Shown: piece after piece, positions 1 to 7,638 of the stretch | Position numbering within the stretch: the stretch's first letter is position 1 | Layout of the letters: the number at the start of each line of letters is the position of its first letter | Assembly: GCF_030769565.1 (NCBI RefSeq) | Contig: NZ_JAVCAP010000033.1 | Coordinates: forward strand, 1 to 45,799 | From: Methylophilus aquaticus | GTDB taxonomy: Bacteria > Pseudomonadota > Gammaproteobacteria > Burkholderiales > Methylophilaceae | Length of the DNA: 45,799 nucleotides | Direction of reading: 5' to 3' | Notes under the pieces: generated by a model | The model's database searches: none | The model's input: the letters and a program-made list of their open reading frames with translations, nothing else | Told to the model about the DNA's origin: nothing | Program-made: the position numbers and the translations under genes

Positions 1-51
1 CCGGATGAGTTTTACTTTAAACACCTGCCCGCAACACCCAAGGCAGCTTAA
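1..51 (+). CDS. Transposase, C-terminal fragment (cut by window edge)
   Basis: Frame 1 is open from the first base and ends with PDEFYFKHLPATPKAA and a TAA at 49-51. Its position just inside an IS terminus, and the identical inverted copy at the other edge, make it the 3' end of the element's transposase gene. Only 16 residues are visible, so the family cannot be assigned from the protein. Confidence 0.55.
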   Translation, partial: PDEFYFKHLPATPKAA

Positions 52-116
52 ACAGAATCGCAAGATATTTCACTTAAAACTTCAAAGATTCTGTCCAACT
101 AAACGGGGCCACCTCT
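1..116 (+). mobile_element. End of an insertion sequence, running off the left edge
   Basis: These 116 bases recur exactly, inverted, at the right edge of the window. They hold the last 16 codons of an open frame entering from outside, a stop, about 58 noncoding bases, and a terminus near ...GGGGCCA. Read outward, the terminus begins TGGCCCCGTTTAGTTGGACA, an IS3-like TG... end. The exact border lies between about 111 and 116, because five further bases (CCTCT) are also shared between the copies. The family assignment to IS3 is inference; the rest of the element is outside the window. Confidence 0.75.
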
Positions 117-144
117 TTTGGCTTACCGTTACGCCATACGGCAA

Positions 145-603
145 ATGCACACTCAAACACAGATTCAAATTAGCCAAGACCGCAACCAACGTTATGCGGA
201 GGCACTACAAAGCGCATGGCACTTATTGCAATATATGAGTCCTACTGAAAACCAGCATGCCATTTTGCAATTTGAGCGCACCGGCAAAGGTAAAGACGCA
301 CAAGAGCAATACTATATTCACATCCCGAATGCTCAACGATTTATTCAAGAAATATTGCCGCAAGTGTTTTACCAACAACATAGCGGCTTATTCTGGACAC
401 CTGAGTTAAAAGGCATTGTGTTTGAATACCGCAGTATCCTCTACGGTTTTTGCCTCAAAGAAAAAGGTAGCACCTCACAGCGCGTATTAATAGAAAACGC
501 TGAGTTGGTAAGCAAATTCAAAACCGACTATGAGCAAATGCAGGATTTATTAAAAAATGAGTTAAGCAATTTGTATCGAAAAAGCAACGATTTACAGTTT
601 TAA
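145..603 (+). CDS. Unrecognised protein next to CRISPR array, possibly truncated by the IS
   Basis: The frame is open from just after the IS terminus to TAA at 601-603. The first ATG is at 145 and gives 152 aa; a TTG at 118 would add nine residues. No ribosome-binding site precedes either start, so this may be the C-terminal part of a longer gene interrupted by the IS. The protein is soluble, without signal peptide or membrane segment, rich in Gln and Tyr, and ends in a basic helix-prone stretch (FKTDYEQMQDLLKNELSNLY). I do not recognise the family. It is not Cas1, Cas2 or Cas9. It ends 74 bp before the first CRISPR repeat in the same orientation, so a Cas or Cas-accessory role is possible but unproven. 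Its base composition is more AT-rich than the urease region. Confidence 0.6.
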   Translation: MHTQTQIQISQDRNQRYAEALQSAWHLLQYMSPTENQHAILQFERTGKGKDAQEQYYIHIPNAQRFIQEILPQVFYQQHSGLFWTPELKGIVFEYRSILYGFCLKEKGSTSQRVLIENAELVSKFKTDYEQMQDLLKNELSNLYRKSNDLQF

Positions 604-677
604 CAGACAGAAGGGAGGAAAATTGAAAGTAGTCAATGTGAAGAAATTAATTATAAACAATAGGTTAAATGATATTA
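604..677 (+). promoter_or_regulatory. Candidate CRISPR leader
   Basis: This AT-rich stretch lies between the stop of the 152-aa gene and the first perfect repeat. A weak promoter-like pair is visible, TTGAAA at 623-628 and ATTAAT at 646-651 with a 17-bp spacer. The decayed repeat lies at the opposite (right) end of the array, which places the leader here and implies rightward transcription. A GGGAGG followed by TTG at 623 could also start a 27-codon peptide that runs into the first repeat; I consider that fortuitous. Confidence 0.5.
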
Positions 678-1373
678 GCTGCAGAAGCCCCAATTTCGGA
701 GGGTAAGTACAGCTGATGGTAGCGAATCAAAAGCTGCGCGGGTGCTGCAGAAGCCCCAATTTCGGAGGGTAAGTACAGCTAGCGTAATCCACTTACTAGA
801 GCCGACGGTGCTGCAGAAGCCCCAATTTCGGAGGGTAAGTACAGCGCTCAAGCGCGTGATATGACCGCCCGTGCAGCTGCAGAAGCCCCAATTTCGGAGG
901 GTAAGTACAGCAAATTCGATCAATATACCCTCAGGCGTTCCGCTGCAGAAGCCCCAATTTCGGAGGGTAAGTACAGCATAAGGGTAGTACCAGCGCCAAG
1001 GGTTGTGGCTGCAGAAGCCCCAATTTCGGAGGGTAAGTACAGCCTGTAACAATCTTCTGTGTCATATCATCCTGCTGCAGAAGCCCCAATTTCGGAGGGT
1101 AAGTACAGCCACTTCAATCGTCAATACATCAGTTAAAAGGCTGCAGAAGCCCCAATTTCGGAGGGTAAGTACAGCCGCGTATTGCACCAGACGCGGGATT
1201 TGCTCGCTGCAGAAGCCCCAATTTCGGAGGGTAAGTACAGCACTCTGGTCATATTGTCAGACCTACTGCGAGCTGCAGAAGCCCCAATTTCGGAGGGTAA
1301 GTACAGCAGCCTCCGTGCAATTCCACAGCACCTACAAGCTGCAGAAGCCCCAAAATTGATGGGGTCAGTTTCA
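678..1373 (+). CRISPR. CRISPR array: 10 perfect 36-bp repeats, 1 decayed terminal repeat, 10 spacers of 30 bp
   Basis: The repeat starts GCTGCAGAAGCCCCAA and ends GGAGGGTAAGTACAGC, with short complementary ends (GCTG...CAGC). Perfect copies start at 678, 744, 810, 876, 942, 1008, 1074, 1140, 1206 and 1272, an exact 66-bp period. Each 30-bp spacer is different. The eleventh copy starts at 1338, keeps only its first 16 bases and then diverges, as expected for the leader-distal end. Repeat length and uniform 30-bp spacers fit class 2 systems (type II, V or VI) better than type I, whose spacers are usually 32 bp or longer. No cas gene lies within the window, so the subtype is unassigned. Confidence 0.97.
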
Positions 1374-1556
1374 ATTGCCCCCTACCCGTTTTGTCAGCTT
1401 GTTTCCGACACCTAAATATGGTGACTTAAAGCAGTTAGATTTCGATTTTGCGCGCATCCGCTTCGCTGCTTGCCTGCTTAAACCATTACATCGGAATGAT
1501 GGAGAGAAGCGCGGAATGACAGTGCTTGTGAAAACAGTTGACGCATCCACCTCATA
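1374..1556. other. Intergenic stretch with no recognisable gene
   Basis: The sequence between the decayed last repeat and the vapBC promoter has no credible coding frame. It opens with GGGGTCAGTTTCAATTGCCCC (1359-1379), which resembles the termini of some insertion sequences and might mark an old insertion that truncated the array. I cannot confirm that by eye. Confidence 0.4.
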
Positions 1557-1578
1557 ATATATACTTTAAATATATACT
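1557..1578 (+). promoter_or_regulatory. Candidate VapBC operator (direct repeats)
   Basis: The 9-mer ATATATACT occurs at 1557-1565 and again at 1570-1578, 13 bp apart, directly upstream of the vapB ribosome-binding site. VapB antitoxins with AbrB-type domains autoregulate by binding short repeats at their own promoter, so this is a likely operator overlapping the promoter. Operator function is inferred. Confidence 0.5.
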
Positions 1579-1593
1579 CAAAAGGAGGCGATG

Positions 1594-1824
1594 ATGAAAA
1601 CAGCCAAACTTTTTCAAAATGGTCAAAGCCAGGCGGTGCGCTTGCCCAAGGAGTTTCGGTTTGAGGGCGATGAGGTGTTTATCAAGCGCTCGGGCAATGC
1701 GGTGGTGTTGATTCCTGCCAACCATTCGTGGGATAGCTTATTTAGCAGCCTGGACCAGTTTAGCGATGATTTTATGGCGGAACGTGCGCAGCCAGCACAG
1801 CAAAGCCGTGAGGATTTGTTTTGA
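1594..1824 (+). CDS. vapB: VapB-type antitoxin (AbrB-like DNA-binding domain)
   Basis: This 76-aa protein has the swapped-hairpin AbrB signature of VapB antitoxins near the N-terminus (KLFQNGQSQAVRLPKEFRF) and an acidic, toxin-wrapping C-terminal half with SWDSLFSSLDQFSDDFM. A strong AAAGGAGG at 1581-1588 precedes two in-frame ATGs at 1591 and 1594; the second has the better spacing. It is followed 13 bp later by the PIN-domain toxin, the usual antitoxin-first order. It should neutralise VapC and repress the operon through the repeats just upstream. Confidence 0.93.
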   Translation: MKTAKLFQNGQSQAVRLPKEFRFEGDEVFIKRSGNAVVLIPANHSWDSLFSSLDQFSDDFMAERAQPAQQSREDLF

Positions 1825-1837
1825 GGGTGCATCCATC

Positions 1838-2242
1838 ATGAAGTTGATGCTTGATACCAATATCTGCATTGCGATTATCAAGCAAAAGCCGCCCGCGGTT
1901 TTGCAGCAGTTTGCGGCGTATCAAATTGGCGATATTGGTGTTTCATCTGTCACCTTGGCGGAATTGCGCTATGGGGTGGCCAAAAGCCAGCAGCGTGAAG
2001 CCAATCAGGCGGCGCTGGATGCGTTTGTATTGCCGCTGGATGTGGCCGATTTTGATGAAGCCGCTACGCAGTATTATGGGGCTTTACGTGCCAGCCTGGA
2101 AAAACAAGGCACGCCCATCGGCCCTTTGGATACCATGATTGCAGCACATGCGCTAAGCCTGGATGTGACACTGGTGACCAATAACACCAAAGAGTTTGCG
2201 CGGGTGGATGGGCTTAAATTATTAGACTGGTTTCATGCATAA
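1838..2242 (+). CDS. vapC: VapC-type toxin, PIN-domain ribonuclease
   Basis: This 134-aa PIN protein should cleave a specific RNA target (tRNA or rRNA in studied VapCs) when freed from VapB. The conserved acidic residues of the PIN active site are present: D6 in MLDTNICI, the glutamate in SVTLAELRYG, and the aspartate in GPLDTMIAAHA; the C-terminal LVTNNTKEF motif is intact. Start: ATG at 1838, a few bases after the vapB stop, so the two are co-transcribed and probably translationally coupled. The length is normal and no disruption is seen, so the toxin looks active. Confidence 0.93.
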   Translation: MKLMLDTNICIAIIKQKPPAVLQQFAAYQIGDIGVSSVTLAELRYGVAKSQQREANQAALDAFVLPLDVADFDEAATQYYGALRASLEKQGTPIGPLDTMIAAHALSLDVTLVTNNTKEFARVDGLKLLDWFHA

Positions 2243-2471
2243 ACCAGCCAAATAAACTGGCTAAAAGATAGCAATATCGTGCGTGGTCTGGCAGCCATTT
2301 TAGCCATTGGCGAGCATGCGTTGTTTAAAAATGGCGGCGTCAAAAAATTGTGGTTCGCCACTGTGTACGCCTTCAATCAACGCTTTTCTAATGGAAGTAC
2401 TGAATGCATTTGACGATGCCTTTATTGACGCACTGACAGCGGAGGTTTTAAAGAGCCAACAGTCAATATAA
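2243..2471 (+). pseudogene. Decayed coding remnant downstream of vapC
   Basis: Directly after the vapC stop, the same frame stays open for about 50 codons with protein-like composition (INWLKDSNIVRGLAAILAIG and onward) and ends at a TGA near 2415. A second frame continues from ATG 2391 to TAA 2471 as MEVLNAFDDAFIDALTAEVL and a short tail. The two overlap in different frames, as expected of a frameshifted gene end. Neither piece has a ribosome-binding site, and the family is not recognised. It could equally be noncoding. Confidence 0.3.
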
Positions 2472-2486
2472 CCCTCAACACAAATA

Positions 2487-2520
2487 AAAAGCCAGCATCT
2501 AAGGCTGGCTTTTATTTTTT
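2487..2520. terminator. Rho-independent terminator between converging genes
   Basis: A perfect 10-bp stem (AAAAGCCAGC / GCTGGCTTTT) with a 7-nt loop is followed by TATTTTTT on the plus strand and has A-rich sequence on the other side. It can end transcription from vapBC rightward and from hupE leftward. Confidence 0.85.
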
Positions 2521-2585
2521 CACACTGCGGTCAACACGCGCATGCAATATTCAAAGTGCTTTTATCAGTGCGTCACCCATCAGGT

Positions 2586-3149
2586 TTAAGCCAGCATCCA
2601 CATAGCGCCCAAGCCCAACATCACACCACCCAGCAACTGGGTTGCTTTTTGTAACTGTGGATGGGTCTGGCGACCCAAGACCCAACCGAGGGCATGTAAC
2701 ATTGCCGTTGCCAGCACCATACCCGCGAGGCCTGACCATTGGTTGCCGATTTCCATGCCATGCACATAGCCATGCGCGGCCGCAGCGATGCTGATGACGC
2801 TAATTTGCAGCGCGCGAGGCATTTGCAGAGGGCTGATCAGTAACACCCCCATGATGACCACGCTGGCCGCGACCAGCGCTTCAGCCAGCGAAACGGGCAA
2901 CCAGGTCATGGCGGCTGACGCGGCCAACGCCATGACACTCACAAACAATACCGGCAATTGCCAGCCTTGTGCGGCCGGACGGCGTGCCGCCCAAATGCCC
3001 AGCGCAACCATCACCAGCAGGTGATCCCAGCCGGTAAGCGGATGCATCAAGCCTGCGGCAAAACCACTTTCAAGGCCATGGCCCGGGTGGGCAAACGCGC
3101 TGGTGGAAGCGGTGAATGCAGCAAGCGCTAAAAGCATATTTTTTTTCAT
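2586..3149 (-). CDS. hupE: HupE/UreJ-type nickel permease
   Basis: This 187-aa membrane protein has a signal peptide (MKKNMLLALAAFTASTSAFA) followed by HPGHG, the conserved histidine motif of HupE/UreJ secondary metal transporters. About six hydrophobic segments follow, with MHPLTGWDHLLVM and HGYVHGMEIG as family motifs. These proteins import nickel for urease or hydrogenase. Here it is the last gene of the urease cluster, 145 bp after ureG, so nickel supply to urease is the likely job. GGAGAAG precedes the ATG. A cobalt preference cannot be excluded from sequence. Confidence 0.9.
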   Translation of the reverse strand: MKKNMLLALAAFTASTSAFAHPGHGLESGFAAGLMHPLTGWDHLLVMVALGIWAARRPAAQGWQLPVLFVSVMALAASAAMTWLPVSLAEALVAASVVIMGVLLISPLQMPRALQISVISIAAAAHGYVHGMEIGNQWSGLAGMVLATAMLHALGWVLGRQTHPQLQKATQLLGGVMLGLGAMWMLA

Positions 3150-3229
3150 TGAGTCTTCTCCAAACGAATTGTATTTACGATGCGTAATATGGGTTACCCA
3201 CCAAAACTCTGTACATTGATTAAAAGGCT

Positions 3230-3295
3230 AAAATTGGCACTACGCGTTTGTGGCGGTGTTGTATCGGCTTGCCACGGACGCATAGTGCCAATTTT
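3230..3295 (-). terminator. Long stem-loop between ureG and hupE
   Basis: A 13-bp perfect outer stem (AAAATTGGCACTA at 3230-3242 with its complement at 3283-3295) encloses about 40 nt containing a second short stem (GTGGC/GCCAC). On the transcribed strand it begins at the ureG stop codon and is followed by TTTT and AT-rich sequence. It may act as a partial terminator or an mRNA-stabilising element that lowers hupE relative to ureG. Confidence 0.5.
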
Positions 3296-3948
3296 CAAAG
3301 CATGAGGCCTTGTTTTTCGATAAAGCTGACTACCTCCTCCAACCCTTTGCCCTCTTTCAGGTTACTGAAAATAAAGGGTTTTTCACCCCGCATGCGTTTG
3401 GCATCCGTCGCCATCACATCGAGCGAGGCGCCAACCATTGGGGCAAGATCAATTTTGTTAATCACCAATAAGTCAGATTTGGTAATACCGGGGCCGCCTT
3501 TACGCGGGATTTTTTCGCCTGCGGCCACGTCAATCACGTAAATAGTAAGGTCGGATAACTCGGGGCTGAAGGTGGCTGCCAGGTTATCGCCGCCACTTTC
3601 GACAAATACGATATCCAGCGTTTGAAAGCGCTTGCTGAGCTGGTTAACCGCTTCGAGGTTAATAGAGGCATCTTCGCGGATGGCGGTGTGCGGGCAACCG
3701 CCGGTTTCCACGCCAATAATCCGTTCGGGTTCCAGCGCTTCGTTGCGGGTTAAAAAGTCGGCGTCTTCTTTGGTAAAAATATCGTTGGTGACCACGGCAA
3801 TGTTGTACACCTCGCGCAGGCGCTGGCACAACGCCAGGGTGAGTGCGGTTTTGCCGGAGCCGACCGGGCCGCCAATGCCTACGCGCAGCGGCTCTTTAAA
3901 CTCGGTGACTTCGGGGGTGGGGCTGCTAAATTGACTGTGTATTTTCAT
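3295..3948 (-). CDS. ureG: Urease accessory GTPase UreG
   Basis: UreG is the GTPase that delivers nickel to apo-urease with UreD, UreF and UreE. The 217-aa product shows the P-loop GPVGSGKT at 27-34, the nickel-binding CPH motif in [15 protein letters not shown], the switch region [13 protein letters not shown], and the guanine-specificity motif NKID. The start chosen is the ATG at 3948, because it overlaps the ureF stop as ATGA; an in-frame start 39 bp upstream would lie inside ureF. Length is normal for the family. Confidence 0.97.
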   Translation of the reverse strand: MKIHSQFSSPTPEVTEFKEPLRVGIGGPVGSGKTALTLALCQRLREVYNIAVVTNDIFTKEDADFLTRNEALEPERIIGVETGGCPHTAIREDASINLEAVNQLSKRFQTLDIVFVESGGDNLAATFSPELSDLTIYVIDVAAGEKIPRKGGPGITKSDLLVINKIDLAPMVGASLDVMATDAKRMRGEKPFIFSNLKEGKGLEEVVSFIEKQGLML

Positions 3949-4628
3949 GATCGGAATAATCGGCTGTATTGGGTTTCGTGACAGCACCCAGCAATGCTGA
4001 GCAAAGGGTTAAAGTTGCTAATATGGTCTTCTGGCAAGGCCATGGCTTGCGCCACCATGTCGGGCAGGCGCTCGCCCAGGGCCAGCAAAATCTTCTGCCC
4101 GGCCACCTGACCCAGCGGCACGGTTTTCATGGCGGCACTGGCCTGATTTTCCAGCCAGCCCCAGGCATAAGCCTGCAAGGCATCGGCTAATGGAATTTGC
4201 CAGTGTTGTGCCACGGCCGCATACACCGTAGGGAATGCAGGCTGCGAGAGTTGTTTAATTTCTGTCAACAACGGTGTTGGCAGGTCATTTAAATCTTGCA
4301 ACAAGCGCACCAGCGAGTAGCCCATCTGCCGGGTTTCGGCCCAGCCTTCGGCGGTATCCCGTCCGGCGCGGTAAAAAGCATCCCACTCGAGTACAGCTGC
4401 CATATCTTTCTGCTGCCATGCCAGGTATAAGCGTTGCAGCACAGGTAACTCAAAACGTGCCTGATAGCCAATGAGCACATCGCCTATCCACTGTTTGGCG
4501 CTGTCAAGGTCATGCACCTCACCGGACTCAATTGCCCACTCCAGCCCTTGCGAATAGGTGTACGCACCCACCGGCAACATGGGGCTCGCCAGTTGTAACA
4601 AGCGGCTGAGTGCCAAGGCGTTAGCCAT
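3945..4628 (-). CDS. ureF: Urease accessory protein UreF
   Basis: This 227-aa all-helical protein assembles with UreD and UreG on apo-urease and gates GTP hydrolysis during nickel insertion. Family features are the N-terminal [21 protein letters not shown] and a C-terminal [20 protein letters not shown] with closing Arg-rich residues. Start: ATG at 4628, which overlaps the end of ureE by 8 bp. A longer frame extends 32 codons upstream but lies inside ureE and is His/Arg-rich, unlike UreF. The stop overlaps the ureG start (ATGA). Confidence 0.96.
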   Translation of the reverse strand: MANALALSRLLQLASPMLPVGAYTYSQGLEWAIESGEVHDLDSAKQWIGDVLIGYQARFELPVLQRLYLAWQQKDMAAVLEWDAFYRAGRDTAEGWAETRQMGYSLVRLLQDLNDLPTPLLTEIKQLSQPAFPTVYAAVAQHWQIPLADALQAYAWGWLENQASAAMKTVPLGQVAGQKILLALGERLPDMVAQAMALPEDHISNFNPLLSIAGCCHETQYSRLFRS

Positions 4629-5118
4629 GGTGTTTGCCTCTGGCAGGTGGGCGTAAATGTGGGGCGCTGTCCTCCGCATGACCATGGCGATGACCGCCAC
4701 CATACGCCCCGGCTTCCGGCTCAAAGGGTGCCATCACTTCACTCACTTGCATGCCCAGGCCCAGTAGCATGTCACGCAACACGTAGTCCTGCTCCAGCCT
4801 GAGCCAGCCATCACCAATTTGCAACGGCACGTGGCGGTTACCCAGGTGGTAAGCGGCGCACATGAGGTCGCGCGGTGTGGCTGCCATGACGTTATACACC
4901 GGCTCTTGCGCGGCGACGATTTGCACCACCAGGCTGCCATCTTCGGCCTGCACCAGATCGCCCCCGCGCAGAATGATGCCACGGGTTAAAAACAAAGCGG
5001 CTTCACGGCCCGAAGCCAGCATGACACGCAAACGGCTTTTTTGCCGCTGGTCAAAGGGCAGTTCCAGGGTGTCGTCGATATGGCCACTGAGGGCAATGCG
5101 TTCGGTTAAATGGATCAT
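4621..5118 (-). CDS. ureE: Urease nickel metallochaperone UreE
   Basis: UreE carries nickel to the UreDFG-urease complex. The 165-aa protein has the N-terminal peptide-binding domain ([15 protein letters not shown]), the metal-binding domain with [13 protein letters not shown], and a C-terminal His-rich tail ([10 protein letters not shown] ... GKHHG) that can bind extra nickel. The ATG at 5118 lies 2 bp after the ureC stop, and the gene's end overlaps ureF by 8 bp, so translation is tightly coupled. Confidence 0.96.
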   Translation of the reverse strand: MIHLTERIALSGHIDDTLELPFDQRQKSRLRVMLASGREAALFLTRGIILRGGDLVQAEDGSLVVQIVAAQEPVYNVMAATPRDLMCAAYHLGNRHVPLQIGDGWLRLEQDYVLRDMLLGLGMQVSEVMAPFEPEAGAYGGGHRHGHAEDSAPHLRPPARGKHHG

Positions 5119-5120
5119 GA

Positions 5121-6836
5121 TTAAAACAGGAAGTACCGCTGTGCCATGGGCAGCACCTCTGCCGGTTCGCACACCAGCGGCATGCCATCTGCCAGCACTT
5201 CATAGGTTTCCGGGTCTACTTCAATCTTGGGCATCCAGGTGTTATGCACCATGTCTGACTTTTTCACTTCGCGCGTATTTTTAACCGGCACCAGTGGTTT
5301 TTGCAGGCCCAATGCGTGCACTTCGGGGTTTTCAAGGGCGGATTGCGAGACAAAAGTCACTGCGGTTTTCAGGCCGCCCCCATACGCGCCAAACATCGGG
5401 CGGTAATGTACCGGTTGCGGGGTAGGGATAGACGCGTTAGGGTCACCCATGGCCGCGGCCGCAATCATGCCACCTTTGATGATGGTAAACGGCTTCACGC
5501 CAAAAAAGGCAGGTTTCCACACCACGAGGTCGGCCAGCTTGCCGACTTCGACCGAGCCGACCACATGCGAGATGCCATGGGTAATGGCCGGATTAATCGT
5601 GTATTTGGCAATGTAGCGCTTGATACGATAGTTATCGTTGCCTGCGGCATCTTCTGCCAACGGGCCACGCTGGATTTTCATTTTGTGCGCGGTTTGCCAG
5701 GTACGAATAATCACTTCCCCCACCCGGCCCATGGCCTGCGAATCAGACGACATCATGGAGAAGGCGCCCAGATCATGAAAAATATCTTCGGCGGCAATCG
5801 TTTCGCGGCGGATACGGCTTTCGGCAAAGGCAATATCCTCGGCGATGGCCGGGTCCAGGTGATGGCAGACCATCAGCATATCCAGATGCTCGTCGATGGT
5901 GTTGACGGTAAAGGGCCGTGTCGGATTGGTCGATGAGGGCAGCACATTGGGCTGGCTGGCCGCTTTGATAATATCCGGCGCATGGCCACCGCCCGCCCCT
6001 TCGGTGTGGAAAGTGTGGATAGTACGGCCTTTAAACGCGCCGATGGTGGTCTCGACAAAGCCGGATTCATTCAGCGTATCGGAGTGAATCGCCACTTGTA
6101 CGTCCATTTCGTCGGCCACACTCAGGCAGTTATCAATGGCGGCGGGCGTGGTGCCCCAGTCTTCGTGCAGTTTCAGGCCGATCACTCCGGCACGGACTTG
6201 TTCGCGCAGAGGCTCTGGCAGACTGGCATTGCCCTTGCCCAAAAAGCCGAGGTTCATTGGAAACGCCTCCGCCGCTTGCAGCATGCGGTGGATATGCCAC
6301 GGGCCAGGCGTACAGGTGGTGGCAAAGGTGCCTGTGGCGGGCCCGGTGCCGCCGCCGATCATGGTGGTCACGCCAGACATCAGCGCTTCTTCAATTTGTT
6401 GCGGGCAGATAAAGTGGATATGCGTATCGATGCCGCCAGCGGTGATGATCATGCCTTCCCCGGCAATCACTTCGGTGCCCGCGCCAATCGCGATGGTCAC
6501 GCCGGGCTGGATATCCGGGTTACCGGCTTTGCCGATGGCCGAGATATAACCGCCTTTGATGCCGATATCGGCTTTGATGATGCCCCAGTGGTCTATGATC
6601 AGGGCATTGGTGATGACCGTATCGGCCACTTCGGCCGCGAGGCCCTGCCCCTGGCCCATGCCATCGCGAATGACCTTGCCGCCGCCAAACTTGACCTCTT
6701 CGCCATAAATGGTGAAATCTTTTTCCACCTCCACCCACAGTTCGGTATCCGCCAGCCGCACTTTATCGCCCACGGTGGGGCCAAACATTTCCGCGTAGGC
6801 ACGTTTATCCATACTCAGTGTTTTTTGCGCAGTCAT
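5121..6836 (-). CDS. ureC: Urease alpha subunit UreC (catalytic)
   Basis: UreC hydrolyses urea to ammonia and carbamate at a dinickel centre in the cytoplasm. All key residues are visible in the 571-aa protein: nickel ligands H139 and H141 (GGIDTHIHF), the lysine that becomes carbamylated, K222 (GLKLHEDWG), H251 (VAIHSD), H277 (TFHTEG) and D365 (SSDSQAMGR), and the mobile flap C324-H325 (MVCHHLD). Length is typical of the bacterial three-subunit enzyme. Its ATG overlaps the ureB stop (ATGA). The enzyme should be active. Confidence 0.98.
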   Translation of the reverse strand: MTAQKTLSMDKRAYAEMFGPTVGDKVRLADTELWVEVEKDFTIYGEEVKFGGGKVIRDGMGQGQGLAAEVADTVITNALIIDHWGIIKADIGIKGGYISAIGKAGNPDIQPGVTIAIGAGTEVIAGEGMIITAGGIDTHIHFICPQQIEEALMSGVTTMIGGGTGPATGTFATTCTPGPWHIHRMLQAAEAFPMNLGFLGKGNASLPEPLREQVRAGVIGLKLHEDWGTTPAAIDNCLSVADEMDVQVAIHSDTLNESGFVETTIGAFKGRTIHTFHTEGAGGGHAPDIIKAASQPNVLPSSTNPTRPFTVNTIDEHLDMLMVCHHLDPAIAEDIAFAESRIRRETIAAEDIFHDLGAFSMMSSDSQAMGRVGEVIIRTWQTAHKMKIQRGPLAEDAAGNDNYRIKRYIAKYTINPAITHGISHVVGSVEVGKLADLVVWKPAFFGVKPFTIIKGGMIAAAAMGDPNASIPTPQPVHYRPMFGAYGGGLKTAVTFVSQSALENPEVHALGLQKPLVPVKNTREVKKSDMVHNTWMPKIEVDPETYEVLADGMPLVCEPAEVLPMAQRYFLF

Positions 6837-7141
6837 TTCAGGCTCCCCATCACACGTCCGGCAAAGCCATAGACCTTGCGGCTACCCGCCAGGCTGACCA
6901 ACTCCACCGTACGCGTTTGGCCGGGTTCAAACCGCACGGCGGTGCCCGCGGCAATATTGAGGCGACAGCCATAAGCCAGCGCGCGGTCAAACGAGAGCGC
7001 ATCGTTGGTTTCATAAAAGTGGTAATGCGAACCCACCTGTATGGGACGGTCACCCTTGTTTGCCACATCCAGCGTGACGGTGTCACGCCCGGTGTTTAAT
7101 TCGATGTCGCCAGCCGCGACCTGCATTTCGCCGGGAATCAT
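6833..7141 (-). CDS. ureB: Urease beta subunit UreB
   Basis: This 102-aa structural subunit forms the (UreABC)3 trimer with UreA and UreC. It begins [16 protein letters not shown], the standard UreB start, and has the conserved [11 protein letters not shown] and [12 protein letters not shown] motifs. The stop overlaps the ureC start by 4 bp. Unusually, 163 bp separate it from ureA upstream; in most urease operons these genes nearly touch. Confidence 0.97.
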   Translation of the reverse strand: MIPGEMQVAAGDIELNTGRDTVTLDVANKGDRPIQVGSHYHFYETNDALSFDRALAYGCRLNIAAGTAVRFEPGQTRTVELVSLAGSRKVYGFAGRVMGSLK

Positions 7142-7304
7142 GCATTGCTCCAGTGAGTTGAAGTCTGTTTATCTAACTGTTTCATATTTAGTGATGCCGA
7201 GGCATGGTACTGCAAGTATTGAGGGCAAAGTGTACATGCGCAGGCAGTACAATCCGTACGGCATGGTTGTGAACACCGCTATCTGCGCTTGCAACACCAA
7301 GCCC
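7142..7304 (-). other. 163-bp ureA-ureB spacer
   Basis: No gene is seen here. The spacer has several short inverted motifs, such as GATGCCGAGGCATGG and repeated GTAC-containing words (GCATGGTAC, TGTACATG, CAGTACA, CCGTACGGCATGG). These could fold in the transcript or be the remains of a small repeat element. No T-rich terminator is evident. Confidence 0.4.
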
Positions 7305-7607
7305 CTATGGAATGGGGTGGTGGACGGTGACGAGTTTTGTCCCATCCGGAAAAGTCGCTTCAATTTGTATATCCGGGATCATTTCAGGCACCCCTTCCAT
7401 CACCTCATCACGCGTCAGCAGTGTGGTGCCATAGCTCATCAGCTCAGCCACCGTTTTACCGTCGCGCGCACCTTCCATAATGGCTGCGGAAATAAATGCA
7501 ACCGCTTCAGGGTAATTCAACTTCAATCCACGCGCCTTGCGTCGTTCAGCCAGCAAAGAGGCCGTGAATATCAGTAACTTGTCTTTTTCTCTTGGGGTTA
7601 ATTCCAT
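7305..7607 (-). CDS. ureA: Urease gamma subunit UreA
   Basis: This is the smallest urease structural subunit, 100 aa, the normal length. It begins [20 protein letters not shown] and contains [21 protein letters not shown] and the C-terminal [20 protein letters not shown], all hallmarks of UreA. It lies 31 bp after ureD, so the order ureD-A-B-C matches many proteobacterial urease operons. Confidence 0.98.
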   Translation of the reverse strand: MELTPREKDKLLIFTASLLAERRKARGLKLNYPEAVAFISAAIMEGARDGKTVAELMSYGTTLLTRDEVMEGVPEMIPDIQIEATFPDGTKLVTVHHPIP

Positions 7608-7638
7608 CGGTTTATTCTCTGTTTATTCTGCACACACC

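Noticed and set aside
675-1359. Several open frames on both strands across the CRISPR array
   Set aside because: Repeat plus spacer is 66 bp, a multiple of three, so any frame open through one unit tends to stay open. The translations are just the repeat over and over with random spacers between.
5301-5936. Long plus-strand frames opposite ureC (also 5982-6872)
   Set aside because: They are shadows of a GC-rich, strongly coding minus-strand gene with all urease active-site residues; they have no ribosome-binding sites and no recognisable protein.
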